A stretch of 64,000 nt of DNA from Halioglobus japonicus. Lineage in GTDB: Bacteria > Pseudomonadota > Gammaproteobacteria > Pseudomonadales > Halieaceae. Of this stretch, positions 19,067 through 28,386 are shown piece by piece. Where the stretch lies: positions 2,852,001-2,916,000 of the forward strand of contig NZ_CP019450.1 of assembly GCF_001983995.1 (NCBI RefSeq). The letters run 5' to 3'. Both the position numbers and the translations under genes were made by a program. The first letter of the stretch is position 1, and every line of letters begins with the position of its first letter. Below the pieces are notes generated by a model. It worked only from the letters and a program-made list of their open reading frames with translations, was not told the origin of the DNA and ran no database searches.

Positions 19067-20110
19067 TCAGTCCAGCCGCATTCGCTCGATGATCTCCTCC
19101 AGCTCGCCTGACGCTCGCATTCTCGCGAGTTCAGCTTTGAGCTCGAGCGCTTGTTCGGGGCTTTCGGCCCCAAGAAAGAAGCGCAGGGGCTCATCACGAA
19201 AAACCGCATCATCGGCTATGGTGAGGTTGTTAACGCGCATGATCCCCTTGAGCGTATCCACATAAGCTTGGCCTCTCTCAGAGTAGGCAATCAGGCCGTC
19301 CGCCAGGGCCATGGAATTGAGTTGCTTAGCAGTTGCACGCTGTTCTGCCCTGAGGCGACGAAAATCTTCGTAGGCTGGATGAGTATTTAGGTTCAGGAAG
19401 TAGGCTCTAACACTATCAAAAGGCCATTCGTAGGCAGCGATACGATGATCACCTAAGTCCACACGTTGCTGCTCTGGCAACAGTCCATTCCCGCCATAGG
19501 TCCACTGTCCAAAAAGCGCATTGCCCTGTGACGCGAAACGCGACGTGCCATACCCGCTTTCATACGCCGCTTGCCCCAATACCAATCCGGCTGGAATAAT
19601 GTCGAGGCGATAAAGAGCAGTATCTATGATGCCAAGCCAGGCTGCGTCTGTAGCGTCCAGCAAAGCTAATTGATCCTCGCCCTTGATCCGTAACAGCTTC
19701 GCTAAATGGCGCATAGAGGTTAGTTCCTCAGCCGTCATCCCCTGGCCGCTGTCGAGTGCAGAGGAAATAGCCCGCAGTTTCTCGCGCCGATCAAGCACCA
19801 GTTGATTGGCATGCAGAACCATGGGAAGCATCGCTCGGTAAAACAGCTCTTTTTTATCCGCCACCGAAAGGTTGCTCGCCTCAAGCGCCCATCTAGGAGA
19901 AATGCCGGCGATGAGAATGCGTGGCACCTGCAGCTGTTCTTCGCGTTGATCCTCGCCCCACCAGTTTTCGTCCTTCATCCATTGGGTAATCTCGTCGAAC
20001 CCGGAAAGAACGATTACCTCCTGAGCGCTAGCGAGAGGTGCAATATTAAGAGACATGACAAACAGCAGGCCGTTGAAAAGGCCCAAGAAACCACTGCGGT
20101 ACTTACTCAT
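19067..20110 (-). CDS. Glucosaminidase-domain protein (Bax-like), exported
   Basis: A 347-residue protein with a signal peptide (MSKYRSGFLGLFNGLLFVMSL… to ASAQE). The second half is a GlcNAcase domain (mannosyl-glycoprotein endo-beta-N-acetylglucosaminidase family): GLVLGQAAYESGYGTSRFA carries the catalytic glutamate, followed by GNALFGQWTYGG and AYEWPFDSVRAYFLNLNTHPAY. This is the layout of the E. coli Bax family. It should cleave peptidoglycan glycan strands in the periplasm. The N-terminal 130 residues are helical and family-specific. The gene is intact and apparently monocistronic, close to a tRNA gene. Confidence 0.88.
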   Translation of the reverse strand: MSKYRSGFLGLFNGLLFVMSLNIAPLASAQEVIVLSGFDEITQWMKDENWWGEDQREEQLQVPRILIAGISPRWALEASNLSVADKKELFYRAMLPMVLHANQLVLDRREKLRAISSALDSGQGMTAEELTSMRHLAKLLRIKGEDQLALLDATDAAWLGIIDTALYRLDIIPAGLVLGQAAYESGYGTSRFASQGNALFGQWTYGGNGLLPEQQRVDLGDHRIAAYEWPFDSVRAYFLNLNTHPAYEDFRRLRAEQRATAKQLNSMALADGLIAYSERGQAYVDTLKGIMRVNNLTIADDAVFRDEPLRFFLGAESPEQALELKAELARMRASGELEEIIERMRLD

Positions 20111-20492
20111 ATGAGGTGACCTCTAGCCGAAGAGAGACCAAAAAAAGTAGGCGCCTCGGGCGAAAAAATCAAGCACCTAACACTCGAATAACCGCTCTGA
20201 GCAACGGCCAGGTTCACGTTTTTACTATCTCGATAGATGAAACCGGCCGTTCGACCGTTACGGTCTGTATAAACCACGGGTCACCTGCTCGCTGCCGTTA
20301 TCGACCTACTGATACACGGCGCAACCGATAGCCAGAATTAGCCTATTCAATGCGGGAAAACATACGACTCCCTCGAGGTTTCTGATACTTGATGACTCTA
20401 GACATTGCTTAAGAACTACAATGAATGTGAGCGGCAGCTTTGAGACCAAGAGCTGGCGAAACAAAACACTCAAAGGTCAGGGGTTTTTACTC
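20111..20492. other. Intergenic stretch downstream of the tRNA gene
   Basis: No gene is supported. It separates the glucosaminidase promoter from the short tandem repeat and terminator on the tRNA's 3' side. No integrase gene and no obvious copy of the tRNA 3' end are visible. Confidence 0.4.
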
Positions 20493-20523
20493 AAGCCGCT
20501 AAGCCGCTAAGCCGCTAAGCCGA
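20493..20523. repeat. Short tandem repeat, unit AAGCCGCT
   Basis: Three perfect head-to-tail copies of AAGCCGCT plus a partial fourth lie immediately beside the tRNA terminator. The array is too short and gapless to be a CRISPR; it is probably a slippage-prone microsatellite. Confidence 0.7.
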
Positions 20524-20527
20524 GCAA

Positions 20528-20560
20528 TAAAAAAGGGCTTACGAATCATCGTAAGCCCTT
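20528..20560 (-). terminator. Rho-independent terminator of the tRNA-Ala gene
   Basis: On the minus strand a perfect 11-base stem (AAGGGCTTACG / CGTAAGCCCTT, six-base loop) runs into a TTTTTT tract. It lies a few bases after the tRNA 3' end. Confidence 0.85.
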
Positions 20561-20568
20561 AGTTTAAT

Positions 20569-20644
20569 TGGTGGAGCTAAGCGGGATCGAACCGCTGACC
20601 TCAACACTGCCAGTGTTGCGCTCTCCCAGCTGAGCTATAGCCCC
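20569..20644 (-). tRNA. tRNA-Ala (anticodon GGC)
   Basis: Read on the minus strand, the 76 bases start GGGGCTATAGCTCAGCTGGG. The anticodon stem is CAACA/TGTTG with loop CTGGCAG, giving anticodon GGC. The T-arm reads GCGGTTCGATCCCGC, and the acceptor pairs GGGGCTA with TAGCTCC, followed by an encoded ACCA end. All arms pair. It decodes GCC/GCU alanine codons. A strong terminator follows it. Confidence 0.96.
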
Positions 20645-20769
20645 AAATTTTGTAGCTAACCCGTTGATCTATCTGGTTTTTTGCCGAAGCAATATCAACG
20701 AAGAGGTGCGCATTTTATTTACCCGGGCCGGCCCTGTCAAGGCGTTGGCGACGAGAAATTGCAGTTGCG

Positions 20770-22017
20770 CTACAGCGACAGCCACAAGCGCAGCAAATGG
20801 CGCTTGCGCTCAGGCTCATCCCAATCTTCATACTCGGTTCGCGCGTGCAGATTGGTGTGGTTTGAAAGCAACTGAATGTCGCCTGGCTGCAGGTCCATAT
20901 CCAGGTAAATGCCCTCCTCTGCAGCGATCGCCTCGTAGGTATCGAGCAGGTCCTGCTCCCGGGCGGACAGGGGCGGAACATCGTCGTGACGCATCGCGGA
21001 GCGGAAATAATCGGCGTGGTAAAAGGTGCGCAGCACACCTTGGGCGTAACGGCACGGAGGAATCGGCAAGGTGCTGCCTGCCTCATTCACTTCCTTGTCG
21101 CGAATATCGAGGCTGAAAGGCTCGTACAGACGGGCGACTAGCTCAGGGCGTCGCTTGCACAACTCATTGAACACCGTCACCGAGCTGACGATTCGGCTAT
21201 GGCCACCGCGACGTGCCTTGTTCAGGCACAACAGGCCCACCACATCCGCAGCATCGCAGTGGTAGTCGATATTCGCAGCCGTTTTGTACAGGCGCACAGC
21301 GTCATCCTCGCGCTGGGCGCCGGTATCGATGACATGCCCCAGCAAGTCACCATCGGGGTTCTGCTCGCCGGGCCGCCCCAGGTGCAGGCCAAAACACCAG
21401 AAGAACCGTTCGCTCTGGGCCTGACTCCAGTCTTGTACCGGCACACCGCGAATCACCTGAAAACCCAATCCGCTACTGAGCGTGTCGCGCCAGCCTTGAA
21501 TTTTCTCGCTCAACAACGGCAGTGGGAAATCTTCTGCCTGCAGTGTGCGTGTTTCTCGGCCCAGCGCTTCGGCGCTCGCCATAGCCTGGTGAAGCTCGGC
21601 CACCTCGGCGTCATTGAGCTGATAGGCCAGCGCTTCCAGGGACGGCATCTCCCGCCCTATCCAGGCAGCTTCGCAGGCCAACGGCTCCAGAATCGCGGCC
21701 TGGTGGGGGCGATCAAAGTAATGTAGTGTTTGTCCGATAAAGCTCAGGTACGGGCTCGCTATGGGCGCCTCCTCTCCGCGTAACGACGCTTTGGCCCGCT
21801 CAACCATCTTGCGCCACCATTCAATCACTTCGGGGCCAAGCAGCGGCATTGCCGCCCACCAGGTCACCTCGGCAAACAGAAACAGGCTGCCGCCCCAGGC
21901 GGCCTTTTGCGGGCCAGAGATATCCAGGAACGGAATAGCCGGCAGTATCACCCATGCAATACATGACACGATAAGCAAACCATAGCCGCAAATTTCACGT
22001 AAACTCAGCCCAACCAT
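20770..22017 (-). CDS. Membrane-anchored TauD/TfdA-type dioxygenase (fusion)
   Basis: A 415-residue protein in two parts. Residues 1 to about 70 hold two hydrophobic helices (GYGLLIVSCIAWVILPAIPFL and AWGGSLFLFAEVTWWAAMPLLG) resembling the small 'transporter suffix' membrane domain. The rest is a Fe(II)/2-oxoglutarate-dependent dioxygenase fold: YHCDAADVVGLLCL carries the H-x-D pair, and DIQLLSNHTNLHART carries the distal histidine and the 2-oxoglutarate arginine. A hydroxylase bound to the inner membrane is the simple reading, perhaps acting on a lipid-like substrate. It is divergent from the DUF4345 gene, 35 bases away. Confidence 0.8.
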   Translation of the reverse strand: MVGLSLREICGYGLLIVSCIAWVILPAIPFLDISGPQKAAWGGSLFLFAEVTWWAAMPLLGPEVIEWWRKMVERAKASLRGEEAPIASPYLSFIGQTLHYFDRPHQAAILEPLACEAAWIGREMPSLEALAYQLNDAEVAELHQAMASAEALGRETRTLQAEDFPLPLLSEKIQGWRDTLSSGLGFQVIRGVPVQDWSQAQSERFFWCFGLHLGRPGEQNPDGDLLGHVIDTGAQREDDAVRLYKTAANIDYHCDAADVVGLLCLNKARRGGHSRIVSSVTVFNELCKRRPELVARLYEPFSLDIRDKEVNEAGSTLPIPPCRYAQGVLRTFYHADYFRSAMRHDDVPPLSAREQDLLDTYEAIAAEEGIYLDMDLQPGDIQLLSNHTNLHARTEYEDWDEPERKRHLLRLWLSL

Positions 22018-22052
22018 TGTTTCACCATAACAACTTTTGCGAGGGAATTTCC

Positions 22053-22424
22053 ATGTTGGGTAAAGGATTGCTCTGGGCCGCTGGACTCATCTTCTGCGCC
22101 TACGGTATTGCATGCTTCATCGACCCGAATCTGCCCGCCAACTACGCAGGGCTGCGCATTGGCAACGGCGACGCCTATGCGGAAATGGGTGCCATGTACG
22201 GGGGCCTGCAATTCGGCTTTGGTCTCTATTTGATTATTTGCGCCTTCCGCCCCAGCCTGTATCGGGCGGGCCTTATGCTGATTGTCATCGCCATCGGCTG
22301 CCTGGCGGCCGCGCGCCTTTACTCCGCCTGGCAGGCAGACTTCCTGGTAGGCACCTATACCTGGGGCGCACTGGCCTTCGAAAGCGTCATCGCCCTCATT
22401 GCTGCACGCTGCCTGTGGCGCTAA
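22053..22424 (+). CDS. DUF4345 small membrane protein
   Basis: From ATG 22053 (GAGGGA box upstream) the protein has 123 residues and four hydrophobic helices: LGKGLLWAAGLIFCAYGIAC, MYGGLQFGFGLYLIICA, RAGLMLIVIAIGCLAAARL and GALAFESVIALIAAR. The conserved NYAGLRIGNGDAYAEMGAMYGGLQ segment lies between the first two helices, as in DUF4345 proteins. The function is unknown. It is followed 14 bases later by the FKBP gene. Confidence 0.75.
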   Translation: MLGKGLLWAAGLIFCAYGIACFIDPNLPANYAGLRIGNGDAYAEMGAMYGGLQFGFGLYLIICAFRPSLYRAGLMLIVIAIGCLAAARLYSAWQADFLVGTYTWGALAFESVIALIAARCLWR

Positions 22425-22437
22425 TCGGAGTCCAACT

Positions 22438-22920
22438 GTGAAAATCAGCCCCGAAGCCGTCGGCATTTTCCACTACACCCTGCGTGATCAAAATGGCAAG
22501 GAACTCGAGACGTCGCGCGGCGATCAACCCACCGCCTATCTCCACGGCCGCAACAATATTGTCGCGGGTCTGGAGACCGTCATGGAAGGCAAAGAGGCCG
22601 GGGATGTGTTTTCTGCCACGGTCGCTCCAGAAGACGCCTACGGCACACCAGATCCGGAGCGTCAGCAGCGCGTGCCCATAAAGCATCTCATTTTCAAGGG
22701 CAAGCTCAAACCAGGCATGGTTGTGCAGCTCAATACCAGCGACGGCCGTGTACCCGTCACCGTGACAAAGGCAGGTCGCCACAGCGCAGACATTGACACC
22801 AACCATCCCCTGGCTGGCCAGAGCCTGAGCTTTGATATCGAGATATTAGAGGTTCGCGCGGCAACCGAAGAAGAGATCGCCCACGGGCACGCCCACGGTC
22901 CCGGTGGTCATCAACACTAA
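22438..22920 (+). CDS. FKBP-type peptidyl-prolyl isomerase, SlyD-like
   Basis: GTG 22438 with a CGGAG box gives 160 residues. The sequence follows SlyD/FkpB-like enzymes: VGIFHYTLRDQNGKELETS, YLHGRNNIVAGLETVMEGKEAGD (FKBP core), an insert-in-flap domain, then HPLAGQSLSFDIEILEVR. A short histidine-rich tail (HGHAHGPGGHQH) suggests nickel or zinc binding as in SlyD. It catalyses prolyl cis/trans isomerisation and acts as a chaperone in the cytoplasm. It is convergent with ychJ. Confidence 0.92.
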   Translation: MKISPEAVGIFHYTLRDQNGKELETSRGDQPTAYLHGRNNIVAGLETVMEGKEAGDVFSATVAPEDAYGTPDPERQQRVPIKHLIFKGKLKPGMVVQLNTSDGRVPVTVTKAGRHSADIDTNHPLAGQSLSFDIEILEVRAATEEEIAHGHAHGPGGHQH

Positions 22921-23313
22921 CTAGAGGTGGTCGCCGTTCAGGTAGTACCAGCGGCCATCAATTTTTTCGAAGCGGCTGCGCTCGTGTAAACGGTGGCCGC
23001 GGCCATTCACTTTAAATCGGGCGACGAACTCAACGATGCCTTCGCTGTCGTTATCGCCGCCCGCTTCAGTGTCCTTGATGGATAAACCAATCCAGCGCTG
23101 GTCTTCATCCAGCCGTACCCGCGTGGGTCGCGTATCCGGGTGCCAGGAGGCCAGCAGATAATCCGCCGCCAGTGTCGCAAAGGCCGTATAGCGGGATCGC
23201 ATCAGTGCTTCAGCCGTCGGTGCCACCTGTGCGCCGCTGATGTAAGGCTCACAACACGCGGCAAATACCTTGGCACTGCCACAGGGGCAGCTCGCAATAT
23301 CAGCTCTGGTCAT
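22921..23313 (-). CDS. ychJ: YchJ-family SEC-C motif protein
   Basis: ATG 23313 gives 130 residues. The N terminus carries the SEC-C zinc motif start CPCGSAKVFAACC; the YchJ middle domain follows (AEALMRSRYTAFATLAADYLLASWHP…TRPT), and the chain ends ERSRFEKIDGRWYYLNGD, typical for UPF0225/YchJ. The upstream extension of the open frame is discarded because it lacks family residues. The function is unclear, possibly metal-related. The start overlaps the end of the TRIC channel gene by 14 bases. Confidence 0.88.
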   Translation of the reverse strand: MTRADIASCPCGSAKVFAACCEPYISGAQVAPTAEALMRSRYTAFATLAADYLLASWHPDTRPTRVRLDEDQRWIGLSIKDTEAGGDNDSEGIVEFVARFKVNGRGHRLHERSRFEKIDGRWYYLNGDHL

Positions 23314-23923
23314 TCTCAGCGGGTCCGTACTTGGGCAGGCGCAGATCGAATAGAATGGCGCAAGCCCGCAGGCCAAAGGCAAGCGCGATGGAAATTGGCA
23401 ACGCCCATTCTGTAAAAGGATGTAACGCGGTGTAGGACGCAGCGCCCAACAGCGCGGCGCTGACATAAATCTCCGGACCCAGCAGTACCGGTTCCTTGTT
23501 CAGCAGCGTATCGCGAATCATCGAGCCAAAGGTGGCTGTCATAACCCCCATGCCCACCGCCACAATGGGCGGCGCATCGAACTGCAGTGCTTTTACTGCA
23601 CCCAGCACACTGAATAACGCCAGCCCAACAGCATCGGCCCACAACAATACGCGGCTGATGGAATCGAACAGTGGCGCCATAAACCAGGTTGCCACCGAGG
23701 CTGCCACACAAATCCACAGGTATTCGGTGCGGGTGAACCAGAACACCGCGTCCGTCCCCAGCAACAGGTCGCGCAAGGTACCACCGCCAATGCCGGTAAT
23801 GGTGCCGAACAGAATAAACCCGAGAATATCGTGGCGCCCCTGCGCGGCCGCCAGGGCGCCGGAGATAGCAAACACCGCCGTGGCCACCAGGTCGACCACT
23901 GTAATCACATCATTCATCAGCAT
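23300..23923 (-). CDS. TRIC-type cation channel family protein (UPF0126/YadS)
   Basis: A 207-residue protein with seven hydrophobic helices in two repeats. Each repeat has the hallmark glycine motif: [18 protein letters not shown] in the first and [20 protein letters not shown] in the second. This matches prokaryotic TRIC potassium channels (YadS/UPF0126) in length and motifs. It sits in the inner membrane. Either ATG 23923 or ATG 23917 could be the start; both overlap the serine deaminase stop. Confidence 0.88.
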   Translation of the reverse strand: MLMNDVITVVDLVATAVFAISGALAAAQGRHDILGFILFGTITGIGGGTLRDLLLGTDAVFWFTRTEYLWICVAASVATWFMAPLFDSISRVLLWADAVGLALFSVLGAVKALQFDAPPIVAVGMGVMTATFGSMIRDTLLNKEPVLLGPEIYVSAALLGAASYTALHPFTEWALPISIALAFGLRACAILFDLRLPKYGPAENDQS

Positions 23924-25316
23924 TCGATGATATTCACTGGCACTTCAAGCACATTAACCGCGAGGCCACCCCGGGCGGTCTCCTTGTATTTGTCCTGCAT
24001 ATCCCGGCCGGTATCGCGCATGGTGCGGATGACCTGGTCCAGCGACACATAGTGTTCTCCGCTGCCGCGCAAGGCCATGCGCGCGGCACTAATCGCCTTG
24101 ATGGCGCCCATGGCATTGCGTTCAATACACGGCACCTGTACCAGGCCGCCAATCGGATCACAGGTCAGGCCGAGGTTATGTTCCATGGCGATTTCAGCGG
24201 CATTCTCTACCTGCGCCGGTGTACCTCCGAGCGCGTCGGCAAGCGCACCAGCTGCCATGGAACAGGCGGAACCCACCTCGCCCTGGCAGCCTACTTCGGC
24301 ACCTGAAATCGAGGCGTTCGTTTTGTACAAAATGCCAATGGCGGCAGCGGTCAGCAGGTACCGTACAACATCGTCTTCGGAGGAGCCGCTGCAGTGGTCG
24401 AGATAATACTTGAGCACCGCGGGGATAATCCCGGCCGCGCCGTTGGTGGGCGCAGTCACAATGCGACCACCTGCGGCGTTTTCCTCATTGACGGCCAGCG
24501 CATACAGCGTGACCCAATCCATGGTGTTCAGGGATGCATCGCCCAGTGGTTGCTGCTCGCTCTTGAGCTGGCGATGCAATTGCGCCGCCCGGCGTTTCAC
24601 CTTGAGGCCACCCGGCATAATACCCTCGGTGGCAACACCAGTGGCAATACAGGCGTCCATGACGCGCCAGATACCCAAAAGCTGCTCTTTGATCTCCGCG
24701 TCGCTGCGCCAGGCCAGTTCATTGGCCATCATGAGTGCGCTGATCGACAGGCCGTGCTCACGGCACTGTTGCAGGAGTTCCTCAGCGGTACTGAAGGGGT
24801 ATGGCAGTGGCGTCTGGTCCTGAGTAATCGCGTCTTCGCCCGCAGCGCTCTCGTCGACAACAAAGCCCCGCCCACGGAATAGAACACCGCCCTGCTCAAT
24901 AACTCGCCGGCGCCATCAAACGCGGAGAACTGCATACCATTAGCGTGGTACGGCAGCAATTCATTGCGGTGCATGACCAGGTCATCGCGGTAGCTGAAGT
25001 CAATGGCGTGCTGGCCCAGAATATTGAGTCGCCCACCCTCACGAATGGCCGCTACGCGCTCGGCAATACTCGCCACTTCAACGCCTTCGGGTGTTTCTCC
25101 CTCCAGCCCCATCAGAATGGCCTTGGGTGAGCCGTGGCCAGCGCCCGTCGCGCCCAGGGAGCCATAGAGCTCGGCATTAATGCGCTGACACTGGGACAGG
25201 CTCTGCTCGGCGGCGAGGCGCAGTGCAAAGTGACGGGCCGCATGCATCGGGCCGACCGTGTGTGAACTGGAAGGGCCAATACCGATTTTGAACAGATCAA
25301 AGACGCTGATTGACAT
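23917..25316 (-). CDS. sdaA: L-serine ammonia-lyase (iron-sulfur type), one-base frameshift
   Basis: Two frames combine into a 466-residue single-chain SdaA. The N-terminal domain begins [23 protein letters not shown]. The C-terminal catalytic domain has [34 protein letters not shown] (cluster cysteines) and [29 protein letters not shown]. The frame changes at four C on the plus strand (24866-24869), four G in the gene; a fifth restores [13 protein letters not shown]. The enzyme converts L-serine to pyruvate and ammonia with a 4Fe-4S cluster. It is followed by the TRIC gene in overlapping arrangement. Confidence 0.9.
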
Positions 25317-25327
25317 GCGCGGTGTCG

Positions 25328-26071
25328 CTACTGACCGTAGTGGACTTGCAGATGGTTGAGAATATCTGCCGACTCAAACAAGCCGCTATCCGTATTCGGA
25401 TCCATCAGGTAGGGAATCGAGAGTCGACCTTCACGAGCCTGTAGATTGCGGCGATTCTCGAGCTCGCTGTCAGGGGTGATACTGAACGCATTGCGCACCG
25501 GCGGTAACAGCCACTCGCTGGCCATGGTACGGCCGCAATTGCGCACAATGTAGGGTATTTCCAGTGCGCAAAGCTCTTCTCGCACCAGCCGCGCATAGGG
25601 GCTGCTTTCGAAGCTGTAGAGTTCGAGAAGTTCCGCGGGCAGCGCGCCGGTGCGAGCCTGCATACCCTTACTGATGCGCGGCGCGCTGGCCAGCATGGAG
25701 CCAAACGTCTGCAAACCACCGAGCTTCCACTTGAGGGGGCGCTTGCCTGCGCCATAGGTTTCAAACAGGTAGTTGACGATGTCCAGTGACTCATACATTT
25801 CGACACCGGTATTCGGGTCGACGAGGTAGGGAAACTGGGCTCTGCCACCCCGCTCCACCAACTCAGGCCGGAAGCGCTCACCGTTCTTGGGGCACGGCAG
25901 TATCAGCACATCCAGGTCCAGCTCAGTCAGTGCCTCGCGCACCAGCCGGCAGTAAGGGCAATTCTCGATATCGTAGAGCTGCAGAAGCTGCTCGGGCTTG
26001 GCCGGCGCTGGCCGGCTCTGAATACCGTTGGTTGCCCTTATCAGGGTAGAAACAAAAGATGTCGCCAGCAT
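25328..26071 (-). CDS. Tandem GST N-terminal/glutaredoxin-fold protein
   Basis: A 247-residue protein with two thioredoxin-fold repeats. Repeat one (about 30-110) starts LLQLYDIENCPYCRLVREAL and ends with FPYLVDPNTG…YESLDIVNYL. Repeat two (about 145-245) starts LLELYSFESSPYARLVREEL and ends IPYLMDPNTDSGLFESADIL. The first keeps the redox motif CPYC; the second has SPYA and is presumably inactive. Each has the cis-proline and the E-S pair used to bind glutathione. There is no helical GST C-domain. The likely role is glutathione-dependent redox or binding in the cytoplasm. Confidence 0.85.
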   Translation of the reverse strand: MLATSFVSTLIRATNGIQSRPAPAKPEQLLQLYDIENCPYCRLVREALTELDLDVLILPCPKNGERFRPELVERGGRAQFPYLVDPNTGVEMYESLDIVNYLFETYGAGKRPLKWKLGGLQTFGSMLASAPRISKGMQARTGALPAELLELYSFESSPYARLVREELCALEIPYIVRNCGRTMASEWLLPPVRNAFSITPDSELENRRNLQAREGRLSIPYLMDPNTDSGLFESADILNHLQVHYGQ

Positions 26072-26081
26072 CGGGCCTCCG

Positions 26082-27563
26082 TTACAGGGTTTGATATTCC
26101 TTTTCCAGGCGCTTCATGCCCTTCTTCGACACACCGCCGAGCACGCCAATGGCCTGACGCAAACGCGCGCGGCTCATGTCGGGGCCAATCAGCTCCATAG
26201 AATCAACAACGGAGAACGAAGCGCTGGTGCCGGCAATCGCCACGAAAATGGGCGCCAGAAAGTCTTTTACCTTCACGCCCAGGGCGTCGGCGACAGCCTT
26301 GAGCTCGTTCCAGATGTTGTCGCGATTCCACTGCTGCAGCGCCTCCATCTTCCACAGCGCAAATTGTAGACCTTTCACCACATCTTCGCGCTCGCCTTTC
26401 ACACCGGCAAAGCTCTCTTCGTTAATGGGCAAGGTCCCGGATACCAGGAAAGCCGCCAGCGGCGCGAAATCGCTGAGGGTTTCCATGCGCTTCTGCGCGT
26501 GAGGCAACACCTTGAGCAGGTTCTCTTCGTTGAAGGCCCAGGCCACCAGGCGCTCAGCCAGTTGTTGCTCGTTGAGGTCTTCGCGGATCCACATACCGTT
26601 GAGCCACGATAGTTTCTCCACATCAAAAATGGGGCCACCGAGCGACACACGCTGAATATCGAAGTTATCCTGCATTTGCTGCAGTGAGAATTTCTCGCTT
26701 TCGTCCGGCATGGACCAACCCATACGGCCGAGATAATTCAGCAGCGCTTCAGGCAGGAAACCCATGCGCTGGTAGTAGAGAATGCTGGTGGGGTTCTTGC
26801 GCTTGGAGAGCTTGGACTTATCCGGGTTGCGCAGCAGCGGCAGGTGGCACAGTTGTGGCATATCCCAACCGAAGTACTCATACAGCAGCTTGTGCTTGGG
26901 CGCGGAGTTAATCCACTCCTCGCCGCGCAGCACATGGGTAATACCCATGAGGTGATCGTCGACCACGTTGGCCAGGTGATAGGTGGGCATACCATCTGAC
27001 TTCAGCAGGATCTGCGCATCAATCATGCTCCAGTCCAGCTCGATGGTGCCACGCAGCATATCGTCGACCTCGCAGGCGCCCTCTTCCTCAGGCACGATCA
27101 TGCGAATCACATGGGGCTCACCCGCGTTGCGGCGGCGGACCACCTCGTCTTCGGGCAGCATCAGGTCAGAGGGCTTGAGCGCGTTCACATCGCCGGACTC
27201 GCGCTTGGCCTCGCGCAATTCGTTCAGCTCATCGGCAGTGCGGTAGCAGATAAACGCCTTGCCATCGTCCACCAGTTGGTGGGCGTACTGACCGTAAATT
27301 TCCATGCGCTCACTCTGGCGATAGGGGCCGTTGTCGCCACCGACATCGGGGCCTTCGTCCCATTCCAGGCCCAGCCAGCGCAGGGAGTCGAGAATGGCCT
27401 GCTCCGATTCAGGGGTACTGCGGGTCTGGTCGGTATCTTCGATACGCAACAGAAACTGGCCGCCATGGGCACGGGCAAAGCACATGTTGAACAGCGCAAT
27501 ATAGGCGGTGCCTACGTGGGGATCGCCAGTGGGCGACGGGGCGACACGAGTACGTACAGTCAT
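26082..27563 (-). CDS. gltX: Glutamyl-tRNA synthetase
   Basis: A 493-residue class I synthetase. [21 protein letters not shown] holds the HIGH-like motif (here HVGT), and [14 protein letters not shown] holds the KMSKS equivalent. [11 protein letters not shown] and the [18 protein letters not shown] segment are characteristic. The length matches the Pseudomonas-type enzyme. It charges tRNA-Glu (and possibly tRNA-Gln) with glutamate in the cytoplasm. The gene is intact. Confidence 0.97.
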   Translation of the reverse strand: MTVRTRVAPSPTGDPHVGTAYIALFNMCFARAHGGQFLLRIEDTDQTRSTPESEQAILDSLRWLGLEWDEGPDVGGDNGPYRQSERMEIYGQYAHQLVDDGKAFICYRTADELNELREAKRESGDVNALKPSDLMLPEDEVVRRRNAGEPHVIRMIVPEEEGACEVDDMLRGTIELDWSMIDAQILLKSDGMPTYHLANVVDDHLMGITHVLRGEEWINSAPKHKLLYEYFGWDMPQLCHLPLLRNPDKSKLSKRKNPTSILYYQRMGFLPEALLNYLGRMGWSMPDESEKFSLQQMQDNFDIQRVSLGGPIFDVEKLSWLNGMWIREDLNEQQLAERLVAWAFNEENLLKVLPHAQKRMETLSDFAPLAAFLVSGTLPINEESFAGVKGEREDVVKGLQFALWKMEALQQWNRDNIWNELKAVADALGVKVKDFLAPIFVAIAGTSASFSVVDSMELIGPDMSRARLRQAIGVLGGVSKKGMKRLEKEYQTL

Positions 27564-27627
27564 GATGAATCCGGGATCTGGGGAAAAGGCCGCGATTATA
27601 CGGCCTCACCACGGTAAATCCCACTCT

Positions 27628-28386
27628 CTACAGTGAAGCCAGAGCCGCCTTCTCCCAGCCAAACGCCTGCAACACCCGGTTAAAGCGTGGCCCCAGCCCG
27701 GCGCGTAATAGCAGCGCATCATCGGTCACGGGATGCAGTATCTCCATGGTCGTACAGGCGAGCAGCAGGCGATCACAGCCATACTCGCTAGCAAAGAAGC
27801 GATTGTGCACACCCTTACCGTATTTGGCGTCGCCGATAATGGGATAGCCCAGGTGTTTCATATGGCGCCGCAACTGGTGCTTGCGCCCCTGAACCGGATC
27901 GAGCGCCACCAGCGAGTAACGCGTTTGCGGATAGCGCTCAACGACGTGGGGAATCTCAACCGTGGCGAGGCGCTCATAGCGAGTCAGCGCCGGTTGCGCC
28001 GGGCGCGGTTGGCTGCGATTGCGGTCGGCAATTTTGTCGGGCTTGTCGGTAATCGGGTGATCGATTTCACCGTATTCAGGGCAATAACCGCGCACCACCG
28101 CCAGATACCGTTTAGCGACACTGTGGGCAGCAAACTGGTCTGACAATGCTCGAGCCACCTCGGAGTTCAAGGCAAATAACAGAACACCGGAGGTGGGCTT
28201 GTCCAGGCGATGCACGGGATACACGCGCTGTCCGATCTGGTCGCGCACCAATTGCAGGGCAAAGCGGGTTTCGTGGCGGTCTATCGGGCTGCGGTGAACC
28301 AGCAGTCCGCTGGGCTTATCCACGGCGACCACATACTCATCCTGGAAGAGGACGGGCAGCGTTTCAGGGAGTTCAGTAGTGGTCAA
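27628..28386 (-). CDS. truC: tRNA pseudouridine(65) synthase TruC
   Basis: A 252-residue RluA-family enzyme. VHRLDKPTSGVLLFA carries the catalytic aspartate. RDQIGQRVYPVHRLD, DKPDKIADRN, RYPQTRYSLVALDP and GRKHQLRRHMKHLGYPIIGD match E. coli TruC order and length, including the C-terminal FNRVLQAFGW end. It isomerises uridine 65 in tRNA. There is no S4 domain, as expected for TruC. The start overlaps the asparaginase stop by 14 bases. Confidence 0.88.
   Translation of the reverse strand: MTTTELPETLPVLFQDEYVVAVDKPSGLLVHRSPIDRHETRFALQLVRDQIGQRVYPVHRLDKPTSGVLLFALNSEVARALSDQFAAHSVAKRYLAVVRGYCPEYGEIDHPITDKPDKIADRNRSQPRPAQPALTRYERLATVEIPHVVERYPQTRYSLVALDPVQGRKHQLRRHMKHLGYPIIGDAKYGKGVHNRFFASEYGCDRLLLACTTMEILHPVTDDALLLRAGLGPRFNRVLQAFGWEKAALASL

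Noticed and set aside
20493..20523. Possible CRISPR from the repeated AAGCCGCT
   Set aside because: Eight-base units without spacers and no cas genes; a simple tandem repeat.
10971..20568. A mobile element with integrase next to tRNA-Ala
   Set aside because: No integrase, transposase or duplicated tRNA end could be found; only composition and position suggest an island.
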